Assembly: GCA_964370855.1 (NCBI GenBank)
Contig: CAYJMF010000057.1
Span: 1-31,167 of the forward strand
Direction: 5' to 3'
Length of the DNA: 31,167 bases
From: JAKLKS01 sp964370855
Lineage (GTDB): Bacteria > Planctomycetota > JAJSAM01 > JAKLKS01
This document shows, one piece after another, positions 21,630-29,193 of this stretch (its first letter is position 1; every line of letters begins with the position of its first letter). Made by a program: the position numbers and the translations under genes. Under the pieces are notes generated by a model. The model did not search any database, was not told the origin of the DNA, and saw only the letters and a program-made list of their open reading frames with translations.

Positions 21630-22742
21630 CTACCAGGTGTTGACGCGGTCGATGAGCTTCCGCAGCCTCCCGTGGGAGCGCTTGTCGAAGGGGAACAGCA
21701 GGCGCCAGGGCGGGTCCGCGGGATCCCCGGGGCTCTCCCCGCGCACGGGCCCGCGGTGGACCTCGAACCCCTCGCCGCCCTTCTCGATGAGGGCGGCGAA
21801 ATCCGTCCGCAGCGCCTCCATCTCCTCCCCGTCGGGCGGCCGGAGCATCCGGACCAGGAAGTTCCCGCCGACGTGCCGGGACGAGTGGTAGTTGCGGTAG
21901 AAGGAGGTGACCTCCTCCACGGCCTCGTCCACGGAATCCGTGACCTTGAAGAGGTCGAGGTCCTCGGCGGAGATGTACCCGCGGCCGCCGAGTTCGCGGC
22001 GGAGGAACTCCGCCACGGAGCGCCAGTAGTCCCCGCCGGGGGCGTCCAGCATGACGACGGGGATGGGGCGGGTCTTGCCCGTCTGGATGAGCGTGAGGAC
22101 CTCGGTGCCCTCGTCGAGGGTGCCGTAGCCCCCGGGGAAGAGCACCGTCGCGTGGGACTCGCGGACGAAGAACAGCTTCCGGGTGAAGAAGTAGCGGAAC
22201 GTGATGAGGTGGGGGCTCCCCATGACCGCGGGGTTGGCGGACTGCTCGAAGGGGAGGCGGATGTTCACGCCGAAGGACCGGTTGCGCCCCGCGCCCTCGT
22301 TGCCGGCCTGCATGATGCCGGGGCCGGCGCCGGTGATGACCATCCACCCCGCGTCGGCCATGCGGCGCGAGAAGTCCACGGCCTGGATGTAGGAGGGATC
22401 GGCGGGGACGATGCGCGCCGAACCGAAGACCGACACCTTGTGGACCGCCGCGAAGGGGGAGAAGACCTTCGTCGCGTAGCGGAGCTCCTTGAACGCGGTG
22501 TTCGCCTGGCGCATGTCGCCCCGGTCGCCGCCGGCGTCGAGGAACTTCATGGCGGTGACGACCATCTCGCGCACGAGGTCGATGTGGGGGTGATCGGACC
22601 GGAGGGAGACGAGGGACTCGATGGCCTCGTCCATGACGGGGTCGCCGGTCCGGTAGGGGCGCCGGCGGGCACGGGGGCCGGGCTTCCGGGACGGGGGATC
22701 CGGCGGCGGCTTGTCCGGTGGTGGCATGTCCGGTGGTGACAT
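21630..22742 (-). CDS. LOG-family Rossmann-fold protein (lysine decarboxylase-like)
   Basis: A 370-residue member of the LOG/YgdH group, whose characterised members release cytokinins from their nucleotide 5'-phosphates or cleave purine nucleotides. The nucleotide-binding fold is seen in VSVFGSARI (103-111), ITGAGPGIMQAGNEGAGRN (136-154) and the signature PGGYGTLDE (203-211). The protein is longer than plant LOG (about 210 residues), with N- and C-terminal additions. The N terminus MSPPDMPPPDKPPPD is a triplicated five-residue unit encoded by a 15-base tandem repeat. The ATG follows a TAGCAT hexamer by six bases, with no long ribosome site (CCCTCC between). The substrate is unknown; a housekeeping purine nucleotide role is most likely. 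Confidence 0.9.
   Translation of the reverse strand: MSPPDMPPPDKPPPDPPSRKPGPRARRRPYRTGDPVMDEAIESLVSLRSDHPHIDLVREMVVTAMKFLDAGGDRGDMRQANTAFKELRYATKVFSPFAAVHKVSVFGSARIVPADPSYIQAVDFSRRMADAGWMVITGAGPGIMQAGNEGAGRNRSFGVNIRLPFEQSANPAVMGSPHLITFRYFFTRKLFFVRESHATVLFPGGYGTLDEGTEVLTLIQTGKTRPIPVVMLDAPGGDYWRSVAEFLRRELGGRGYISAEDLDLFKVTDSVDEAVEEVTSFYRNYHSSRHVGGNFLVRMLRPPDGEEMEALRTDFAALIEKGGEGFEVHRGPVRGESPGDPADPPWRLLFPFDKRSHGRLRKLIDRVNTW
22698..22742 (-). repeat. Three tandem 15-base repeats at the 5' end of the LOG-family gene
   Basis: Units of the form ATGYCACCACCGGAC encode MSPPD, MPPPD and KPPPD. The first two units differ at one base, and the third is diverged at several. Expansion by slippage or duplication at the start of the gene could move the apparent start codon, since the second unit also begins with ATG. 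Confidence 0.75.
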
Positions 22743-22748
22743 GGAGGG

Positions 22749-22754
22749 ATGCTA
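22749..22754 (-). promoter_or_regulatory. -10 element of the LOG-family gene, leaderless geometry
   Basis: TAGCAT on the minus strand, exactly six bases before the ATG at 22742. Confidence 0.42.
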
Positions 22755-22776
22755 GCCGCGGCGGCGGCGCGGGGCG

Positions 22777-23736
22777 CTATCCGTCCGCGGGGGTGAGCAT
22801 CCCGTCGCGGTCGCGGTCGAGGCGGCGGAAGACCGCCTCGGCGCCGCCGAACTCCTCCGCCGTCACGCGTCCGTTCCCGTCCTTGTCGTAGAGGTCGAAC
22901 ACGGAGCGGTCCTCGGAGGGGCGGCCCGCGGCCTCCCGACGGCCGCCCCTGCGGCCGGCGTAGCGCTCCGGATAGCGGACCTCGTCGTCGGTGACGACCC
23001 CGTCGGCCTGGACGTCCCAGGCGGTGAACACCGCGGCGGGGCCGCGGAGGAGAGCGTACTCCTCCTTCGTCACCCGCCGGTCCCCGTCGAGGTCGAAGAG
23101 GTACATGAAGCTGGCGCGGGTCGGGCGGCGCCGCGAGCGGGCGAGGTCGGAGATCTGCTCCCGGGCCAGGGCGAGGAGCTCGCGGTCGTCGAGGACGCCG
23201 CCGCGGTCGCGGTCGAACTTCCGGAAGACCCGGTCCCCGTCGTCCCCCGCGTACTCGGCGCGCTGGATCCGGCCGTCCTTCGGATCCCGGTCGAAGTTGC
23301 GGAGGAACTCCTCCCGGCGGGAGGCGGCGTTGAAGCGGGGATCCGAGGCCACGATGCGCCGGGCCCGGTCGAGGAAGGTCTCCGCGGGGTCGGGGGCGGC
23401 ATCGGGATCGGGGACGCCGCCGTCCTTTCCGCCCGCGTCCTTCCCGTCGGGGGCCTCCACGAACTTCTTCAGCTCCGCGGGCACCAGGAAGCCGTCCTTG
23501 TCCCCGTCGAGGCGGCCGAAGAGGTCCCCGAGGGGGAGTTCGTCCTCGGAGATCCGCCCGTCCCCGTCGGCGTCGAAGGTGTCGAAGGTGGACGCGATCC
23601 CCTTGACCAGGGCGCGGGGCCCGCGCTCGCCGGCGGCGTCCTCCGCGGGAGGGGAGGCCGCGGCGGGGGCGGCGGCGAGGAGGGCCCCCGCGAGGAGGGT
23701 CCACGCCGCGATCCGGTGCCGGGGCTGCGTCCGCAT
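22777..23736 (-). CDS. Exported EF-hand protein with eight calcium-binding loops
   Basis: A 319-residue protein with a signal peptide (about 1-28, cleavage after AAAPAAA). EF-hand loops lie at 55-66 (DADGDGRISEDE), 77-88, 149-161 (one residue too long, DRDPKDGRIQRAE), 175-186, 215-226, 241-252, 284-295 (DKDGNGRVTAEE) and 307-318. They fall in four pairs, as in calmodulin-like folds. A Gly/Asp/Pro-rich linker separates the first pair (95-118). The chain stops one residue after the last loop, so the final F helix is missing. The ATG at 23736 is preferred over GTG at 23751: it gives a clean signal peptide and sits six bases after the -10. Its role may be calcium sensing or extracellular structure. 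It lies downstream of the decahaem cytochrome but has its own promoter. Confidence 0.9.
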   Translation of the reverse strand: MRTQPRHRIAAWTLLAGALLAAAPAAASPPAEDAAGERGPRALVKGIASTFDTFDADGDGRISEDELPLGDLFGRLDGDKDGFLVPAELKKFVEAPDGKDAGGKDGGVPDPDAAPDPAETFLDRARRIVASDPRFNAASRREEFLRNFDRDPKDGRIQRAEYAGDDGDRVFRKFDRDRGGVLDDRELLALAREQISDLARSRRRPTRASFMYLFDLDGDRRVTKEEYALLRGPAAVFTAWDVQADGVVTDDEVRYPERYAGRRGGRREAAGRPSEDRSVFDLYDKDGNGRVTAEEFGGAEAVFRRLDRDRDGMLTPADG

Positions 23737-23742
23737 GGAAGC

Positions 23743-23771
23743 AGTATCCACGGGACCATGACGCCCGTCAA
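23743..23771 (-). promoter_or_regulatory. Leaderless promoter of the EF-hand gene
   Basis: On the minus strand TTGACG (23771-23766), a 17-base spacer, GATACT (23748-23743), then exactly six bases to the ATG at 23736. This is a textbook -35/-10 geometry with the start codon at +1. Confidence 0.62.
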
Positions 23772-23794
23772 GGGGAGGGGGGCCGAAACCCCTT

Positions 23795-26710
23795 TCACCG
23801 CCCCCTGACGGGGGCCTCGAGGACGGTGCGCAGTTCCGAGGGGGACAGCCATCGGGCCCCCTCGTGGGAGACGTCCTTCAGGGGGCGGCCGCGGGAATCG
23901 ACCATGCGGTCGAGGGGGAACTCCTCCGCCGCGAGGCTCGTCGTCCCGGCCTGCGCGACGGAGCCGGCGGGGGCCGGGGCGGAGGGCCGCGTGAGATCCA
24001 CGAGCTGGAGCCCCGCCGCCGTCGCGACGGCGGCGTAGGTCTGGAGGAACGGGGCGTTGTAGGCGCGCAGGATGCGGAGCCTCCGCGCCCCCCCGGGGAC
24101 GCCGAAGGCGCGGGGGGGCGGAGGGGGGGCGCCCGTGGTGTCGGAGACGTCGACGATGGAGAGGCCCGCGGGCGTGAGGGCCACGGCGTAGTCCCTCTCC
24201 CGGGAGGGGATGCCCCCGCCCTCGCTGCCGATCTCGAAGAGGGTGGCGAGGGCGACGTCCACGACGCCCCCCCCGCCGGGCGGACCCGGGAGCACGACGG
24301 GGGCGTCGGGGCGCGTCACGTCCACGAGGGCGAGGCCCCGCGCGCCGTTGGCCACGGCGGCCAGCGCCCGGGGGGGGAGTCGGGCGGCGTCGTGGCCCGA
24401 GGGGTGGGGGCGGGAGAACTGGAACAGCACGGAGACGGCCCGCGCGTCGTCGGCCAGCTCCCCGTCGGCGAGGTGGACGCGGGAGATCTCCCGCGGCGCG
24501 GCGGGGTCGGCGACGTCCACGGCGAGGAGGCCGCCGGTCCCCGCGGCGACGTAGAGGGTGAATCCGTCGAGGAACATCCCCCGGGCCTCCCCCCTCTCCA
24601 CGGGGAGGACCGCGATCTCCTTCGGGCGCGCCGGCGTCGAGGCGTCCACGACCACGACGCCCCGCTTCGCGTCGGCCACGTAGACGAGGTCGTCGGCGAC
24701 GAGCACCCCGCGCCCGTCGGGGGCCGCGCCCGGGAGCCTCCCCGCGAGGCGGGGGTCGAGGGGGTTGCGCACGTCCACGGCGGCGAGGGCGCCGTCCTCG
24801 AGGAGGAGGAAGGCGGTGAGGGCGCGCCCCTGGAGGTCGTCGCAGCGGAGATCCATGGCCCGGACCGGGGGGAGCCCGAGCTGGCCGAGGAGCTTGGAGT
24901 TGGCCGTGTTGCGCCGGTCGAAGCCGGCCGGCTGCAGGCCCCCCTCCCCGGCGAGGAGGAGGATCTCCCGCGTCAGGCGGAAGTTCACGCTCCCGAAGCC
25001 GAGCGCCGCGGGGGCGCGGTGGCACTCCACGCAGTCCCGCGCGCGGGGCGTCGTCGCGTGGGGCTGGTGGTGGATCATGGTCATGCCCGACAGCCCCGCC
25101 GCGGTCACGGGCATCTCCTGGTCGAGGATCAGGGTGCCGTCGGCGGCGTGCACCGTGGCCATGGTGCTGAACCCGACCATGTAGGGCGCCACCGCCCCGT
25201 GGGAGTCCCGGCCGACGTAGAACTGCTTGAAGGCCGCGAAGACCTTCTCCTGCGTGTTGACGCGCCCCTCCGTCCGCGTCCCCTCGACGACGTCGAGCTG
25301 GGTGAATCCCTCGTTGCGATCGAAATGGAAACCGAAGAAGTTGGGGTACCACCCGGTGTGGCAGGCGTAGCACCGGAGGTTCGCGTGGTCCCCCGTCATG
25401 GCCAGCGCCGCGCGGGGGTTGAAGTCGGGGTGGTTGGGATCGACGACGTCCCGGGCCTGCTTCACCGCGCGCGCCTTCCCGTCGCTGCGGGAGACGAGCC
25501 GCACGGCCCGGGGCCCCGCCTCGAGCCCGCGCATGGGTCGGCCCCTCTCCGTCGTCCCGGAGGCACGGGCGCGGGGCGTGCCGTGGCAGGTCTCGCAGCC
25601 GATCTCCACGGCGTCCTCCATCCGCGTGTAGAGGCTCCCGTCCCCCATGGCGTCCCTGCCCGTGTGGCAGTCGGCGCACTGCATGCCCCGGGCGTGGTGG
25701 ACGTCGGGGGGATTCACGGCCGGGTCCTCGATGTGGAAGACGCCGTTGAGGCGCTTGCGGGAGAGCCCGGCGGCGTCCGGGGACTGGGGCATCCCGGGCA
25801 CGGGCTGCGCGAGGCCGCGGAAGGTGAGCCCGATGGAGGCGTCCCCGTAGTGGCAGCGGGTGCAGGTGGCGGTGTCGGGGACCCTCTGCATGGAGTGCTT
25901 CGCCGGGTGGCCGGCCTCCACGCGCGAGATGGAGGGGTCGGCGGAGCGGCTGATGCCGTCGTCCTCGTAGCGGACGTGGCAGGCGGCGCAGCCGTCGCCG
26001 CGGTAGTCGCCGTCCATGCCGAGCCGCCCCCGCACCGCCCGGCCGCGGCTCCACAGGTGGCAGTTCATGCAGTTCTTGCGGGGGACGTCGGAGAAGTGGG
26101 TGGCGATGTCGTCCTTCCGCGAGGAGGAGCGGAAGGGGGGGATGCGCTGCAGGCTGCGCACCGCCCCGGGGGGCGCTTCGGCCTCGTCGAAGCGGGGGTC
26201 GGCGATCCCGAAGATGGCGACCCGGGGGTGGCGCTCCTTCACGACGCCGTTCTCGTAGAGGCCGTCCCCGAGGTGCCCCGAGGTCGTCCCGTGGAGGGAG
26301 AGGGGCACGGAGTCCACCTGGTCGGGGTGGCAGACGCCGCAGGTGTCCTTCGCCACGCGGAGGTCCATCGGGTTGCGGAACCGGAGCACGTCGGGGTCCC
26401 AGGCGAGGGGCACGATCCGCTCGTCGTTGGGGAGCGGGCGGCGGGCGAGGACGTGGGCCCGCTCCTTCGAGTCCGCCGTCGGATCCCCGCCGTGGCACTC
26501 CTCGCAGGAGAGGCGCTTCCGGGGATGCATGTCCTCGATCCCCGAGTGGCAGAGGAGGCAGGAGGGGGCGGGGGCGGCGGCGGCGGCGCCGGGGCGGAAG
26601 GACGCGGGGAGGGAAGTCGCGGCGAGGGCCGCGGCTGTGTATGACAATATGATACACAGGAGGCGCGGGGGCCGGGGCCCCCGTCCGCGCGCCTCCGCCG
26701 GCCCGATCAC
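23795..26710 (-). CDS. Decahaem cytochrome c fused to an LVIVD beta-propeller
   Basis: A 971-residue exported protein. A signal peptide (hydrophobic RLLCIILSYTAAALA, about 16-30) precedes ten haem c sites: CLLCH (51), CEECH (69), CGVCH (124), CMNCH (214), CAACH (241), CTRCH (283), CADCH (345), CETCH (372), CYACH (447) and CVECH (560). From about 620 the chain becomes an LVIVD-type propeller with repeats such as LAAVDVRNPLDPRLAG, VVVVDASTPARPKEIAVLP, LLAVDVADPAAPREIS, LALVDVTRPDAPVV and LQLVDLTRPSAPAPAG. The GTG at 26710 overlaps the stop of the upstream gene (GTGA). The protein should carry electrons in the periplasm or on the cell surface; the propeller may dock a partner. The family of the haem part was not recognised. 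Confidence 0.93.
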   Translation of the reverse strand: MIGPAEARGRGPRPPRLLCIILSYTAAALAATSLPASFRPGAAAAAPAPSCLLCHSGIEDMHPRKRLSCEECHGGDPTADSKERAHVLARRPLPNDERIVPLAWDPDVLRFRNPMDLRVAKDTCGVCHPDQVDSVPLSLHGTTSGHLGDGLYENGVVKERHPRVAIFGIADPRFDEAEAPPGAVRSLQRIPPFRSSSRKDDIATHFSDVPRKNCMNCHLWSRGRAVRGRLGMDGDYRGDGCAACHVRYEDDGISRSADPSISRVEAGHPAKHSMQRVPDTATCTRCHYGDASIGLTFRGLAQPVPGMPQSPDAAGLSRKRLNGVFHIEDPAVNPPDVHHARGMQCADCHTGRDAMGDGSLYTRMEDAVEIGCETCHGTPRARASGTTERGRPMRGLEAGPRAVRLVSRSDGKARAVKQARDVVDPNHPDFNPRAALAMTGDHANLRCYACHTGWYPNFFGFHFDRNEGFTQLDVVEGTRTEGRVNTQEKVFAAFKQFYVGRDSHGAVAPYMVGFSTMATVHAADGTLILDQEMPVTAAGLSGMTMIHHQPHATTPRARDCVECHRAPAALGFGSVNFRLTREILLLAGEGGLQPAGFDRRNTANSKLLGQLGLPPVRAMDLRCDDLQGRALTAFLLLEDGALAAVDVRNPLDPRLAGRLPGAAPDGRGVLVADDLVYVADAKRGVVVVDASTPARPKEIAVLPVERGEARGMFLDGFTLYVAAGTGGLLAVDVADPAAPREISRVHLADGELADDARAVSVLFQFSRPHPSGHDAARLPPRALAAVANGARGLALVDVTRPDAPVVLPGPPGGGGVVDVALATLFEIGSEGGGIPSRERDYAVALTPAGLSIVDVSDTTGAPPPPPRAFGVPGGARRLRILRAYNAPFLQTYAAVATAAGLQLVDLTRPSAPAPAGSVAQAGTTSLAAEEFPLDRMVDSRGRPLKDVSHEGARWLSPSELRTVLEAPVRGR
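26635..26659. repeat. AT-rich inverted repeat in the signal-peptide region of the decahaem gene
   Basis: CTGTGTAT, nine bases, ATACACAG: perfect eight-base arms. It is the most A/T-rich spot for kilobases around. It encodes part of the signal peptide with codons rare here (TGT, ATA, TTG, TCA, ACA). It may be a regulator site of CRP/FNR-like form (TGTG-CACA) or a translation-speed signal. Confidence 0.5.
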
Positions 26711-27903
26711 GCCGTGAGGATCGCGCGCAGGGGCTTCCCCGCCGCCTCCGGGGTCCGGATCCCCATGAGGGCGCCGATGGTGGGGGCGACGTCGATGGAG
26801 TCCACCATGCGATCGTACACCCGGCCCTTCGCCACCTTCGGCCCCGCGGCGAAGCAGGCCACGCGCCCGAGGTCCTCGGAGGAGTCCCCGTGGTCGAGGC
26901 CGTTGCGCTGGTTGAGGTTGGCGTCGCGGCCGAACTCCGGGAGGACGAAGAGGGTCGTGGTTCCGCGCAGAGCCGGGTCGTCCTGGACGGCCTTCCAGAG
27001 CAGCCCCAGCTCCGCGTCGTTGCGCCGGATGACGTCCACGTAGGCGTTGTAGGAGCCGTGGGCCACGTCGGCGTTCCCGAGGACGATGCCGATGAGGCGG
27101 GGGCGGAACACGCGCAGGATGTTGGCCGCCACGCGGATCGCCTTCGCGTCGCCGGAGCCGGGGCCGGTGATGTTCGCCGTCCCCCCGGTCAGCTCGCCGA
27201 GGATGAACTTCTGCATGCGCCGGGCGTGCTCCGGGTCCGCGGCGAAGCGCCGATCCTCCGCGGCGTCCAGCCGCGTGCGGTCCATGGAGCGGGCGAGGCG
27301 GTCGAGGGTCCTCGTCTCCTCCTCCCCGGGGACGCGGGGCTTCCCCAGGGAATTCACGACGTCCCGGAATTCCGCGTTGAAGAGGCCGTCGCTGCCGATG
27401 AGGTTGGCGCCGTAGGCGGCCCCGTATTCGGGGTTGTTGCCGTAGGCGAAGTTCACGGTCTGCGCGCCGTCGGCGGCGGAGAGCCAGACCTCCTCGGGCG
27501 GCAGCTTCAGCTGCTTGCGCGCGTACTCGAAGATGGTGGGGTTGTCGCCCCGGTTGTTCTCGCGGATGCCGCGCACCTCGTTGCAGCCCGTGCAGATGGA
27601 AAGCGCCGCTCCGTAGTGCCCGAGGTTGGCCGCCTTCACGGCGGGCATGACGACGCCCTGCTCGGCGATGCGCATGAGGTTGGGGATGTTGGCGGGGGTG
27701 CCGACGGTCTCGCGGCTCCGCACGCCGCCGGCGAAGGCCACGAGGACGAACCGGCCCGGGCCCGGCTCCGTGGGCGGGGCCTCGGCCCCGGCGCCGCGGG
27801 GCTGCATGGCCCCGCCCTCGGCGAGGGCCCGCGAGGCGAGCGCCGCGCCGGCGAGCCCCGCGCCCGCCGCCTTCAGGAAGTCGCGCCTCTTGATCCCGGC
27901 CAT
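26707..27903 (-). CDS. Tat-exported alkaline-phosphatase-superfamily protein (DUF1501/sulfatase-like)
   Basis: A 398-residue protein with a twin-arginine signal (KRRDFLKAAGAGLAGAALAS, residues 5-24), so it is exported folded. The fold is that of the alkaline phosphatase/sulfatase clan: FVLVAFAGGVRSRE, NIPNLMRIAEQGVVMPAVKA, the HYGAALSICTG segment, FVLPEFGRD, LDHGDSSEDLGRV and SIDVAPTIGALMGI. The first metal-ligand Asp expected before GVR is Gly here (AGGVR), so the metal site may be incomplete and the catalytic role uncertain. It has a GGAGG ribosome site five bases before the ATG and lies 31 bases after the DUF1549-like gene. Pairs of DUF1501 and DUF1549 proteins are typical of Planctomycetota. 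Confidence 0.82.
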   Translation of the reverse strand: MAGIKRRDFLKAAGAGLAGAALASRALAEGGAMQPRGAGAEAPPTEPGPGRFVLVAFAGGVRSRETVGTPANIPNLMRIAEQGVVMPAVKAANLGHYGAALSICTGCNEVRGIRENNRGDNPTIFEYARKQLKLPPEEVWLSAADGAQTVNFAYGNNPEYGAAYGANLIGSDGLFNAEFRDVVNSLGKPRVPGEEETRTLDRLARSMDRTRLDAAEDRRFAADPEHARRMQKFILGELTGGTANITGPGSGDAKAIRVAANILRVFRPRLIGIVLGNADVAHGSYNAYVDVIRRNDAELGLLWKAVQDDPALRGTTTLFVLPEFGRDANLNQRNGLDHGDSSEDLGRVACFAAGPKVAKGRVYDRMVDSIDVAPTIGALMGIRTPEAAGKPLRAILTA

Positions 27904-27934
27904 TCCGTCCTCCCGCCCCTCCCGGGGCGCAGCC

Positions 27935-29122
27935 TCAATGGTATTGGTACTCGGCGCTGGTGACGAGCGCCATCACGATGGTCTTCGGCTCGCAGCCGTA
28001 CTCGCCCAGCGTCGCCGTGAAGGCCTCCAGCTCCCCGCGCGTCGGCTCGCGCCCGAGGAGGTCGAGGAACTTCGACCGGATCCACTCCGGGGGCCTCGCG
28101 ATCCCCTCCTTGGAAGGGAGCGGCGCCCTCCCCGAATCCAGCAGGAGCTGCGCCAGCACGTGGCGCACGGGGGTCGGGTCCGAGAGCGCCAGCAGGGCGT
28201 TGCGGCTGTTGCGGAACTCCTCGAAGGTGGGCTCGCGGCCGAGGATGTCCACGAACAGGGTGCGGATGAACACGAGGTCGTCCTTCGGCCGGGGGATGGC
28301 GGTGCGCCGCTCGTATCCCTCGGACAGGAGCCATCCGCGGAGGATGTCCGTGAAGGACGCGGGGTCCGCGAGGAGGCGGGCGCCGTCGCCGGAGACGACG
28401 TCCGCCGGGGCGGGGGCGCCGAAGACCTGCAGGTGCTGGCGGGCGACGAAGTGCCCGGCGAACTCCTTCCGCGCGAGGGCGAGGCGCACGATGTCGGCCT
28501 GGCTCCGGCCGACCTCCCCCCACATCTTCGCCGCCACGCCGTCGTACATCCTCTTCCCCGCCTCGAGCAGGCGCTTCTCCTTCTGGACGACGACCCCGAG
28601 GAGCTGCTCCAGGACGACGGAGACGAAGGTGTCGTTGCCGGGGTTGCGGGCGTTGAACTCCGCGGAGACGACGATCTCGCGGGTGGCGTCGAACACCGTG
28701 CAGGCGCCGAAGGCGAGCTTCCCGGGGAGCGACCGCACGCGGTCGGAGACGGGCCGGAAGCGGTCGATGAGGAGGTAGTACCAGAACTCCCGGTCGAGCC
28801 ACGCCTCCCAGGTGGAGGGGTCGGCGAGCATCCGATCCACGAGCTCCGCGGGGTCGCGGGCGGCGGAGTCCCTGAGCTCCTCGGGGGTCGGGCCCCGTCC
28901 GCGGAGGTCGAACCAGAGGGAGCGGGCGAAGCGGAGCCGGGCGGCGGGGAGGTCCTCCGGCGGCTCCGTCGCGTCCTTCCCCTCCCCCCGGCCGGGGGCG
29001 GCGGCGTCGGCGGGGGCGGGGAGGGGCTCGTCGGCGCGGGCGGCGGGCCGGGGGGAGCCGGCGGCGGCCGCCAGGAGGAGGGCGGCGGCGAGGATCCGGC
29101 TCGACGGGCGTCCAGCTTCCAT
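27935..29122 (-). CDS. Exported DUF1549-like protein with three copies of a PT-E helical motif
   Basis: A 395-residue protein with a signal peptide (about 1-30) and a Pro/Ala linker. The first domain fits DUF1549: RFARSLWFDLRGRGPTPEEL, then LVDRMLADPSTWEAWLDREF. The same core recurs as FVDILGREPTFEEF (290-303) and FLDLLGREPTRGEL (352-365), the last followed by IVMALVTSAEYQYH, a form also seen in DUF4214-like units. Thus the chain looks like a tandem of related helical domains. No CxxCH motif is present. It is the first gene of the operon with the phosphatase-fold protein and the decahaem cytochrome. The ATG at 29122 has GGGAGG just upstream. TAGGAT at 29188-29193 could be its -10, giving a leader of about 60 bases. 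Confidence 0.8.
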   Translation of the reverse strand: MEAGRPSSRILAAALLLAAAAGSPRPAARADEPLPAPADAAAPGRGEGKDATEPPEDLPAARLRFARSLWFDLRGRGPTPEELRDSAARDPAELVDRMLADPSTWEAWLDREFWYYLLIDRFRPVSDRVRSLPGKLAFGACTVFDATREIVVSAEFNARNPGNDTFVSVVLEQLLGVVVQKEKRLLEAGKRMYDGVAAKMWGEVGRSQADIVRLALARKEFAGHFVARQHLQVFGAPAPADVVSGDGARLLADPASFTDILRGWLLSEGYERRTAIPRPKDDLVFIRTLFVDILGREPTFEEFRNSRNALLALSDPTPVRHVLAQLLLDSGRAPLPSKEGIARPPEWIRSKFLDLLGREPTRGELEAFTATLGEYGCEPKTIVMALVTSAEYQYH

Positions 29123-29193
29123 GGGCCTCCCGGGCCGGGGTCCGCTCCCGGCCGTGACGGGGGTCAAGGGCCTCCCCCGCGGCGGCCATCCTA

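Noticed and set aside
23800..23815. GCCCCC-TGAC-GGGGGC hairpin at the end of the decahaem gene as a terminator
   Set aside because: It lies inside the last codons, has no T tract, and the EF-hand promoter follows directly; too weak to call.
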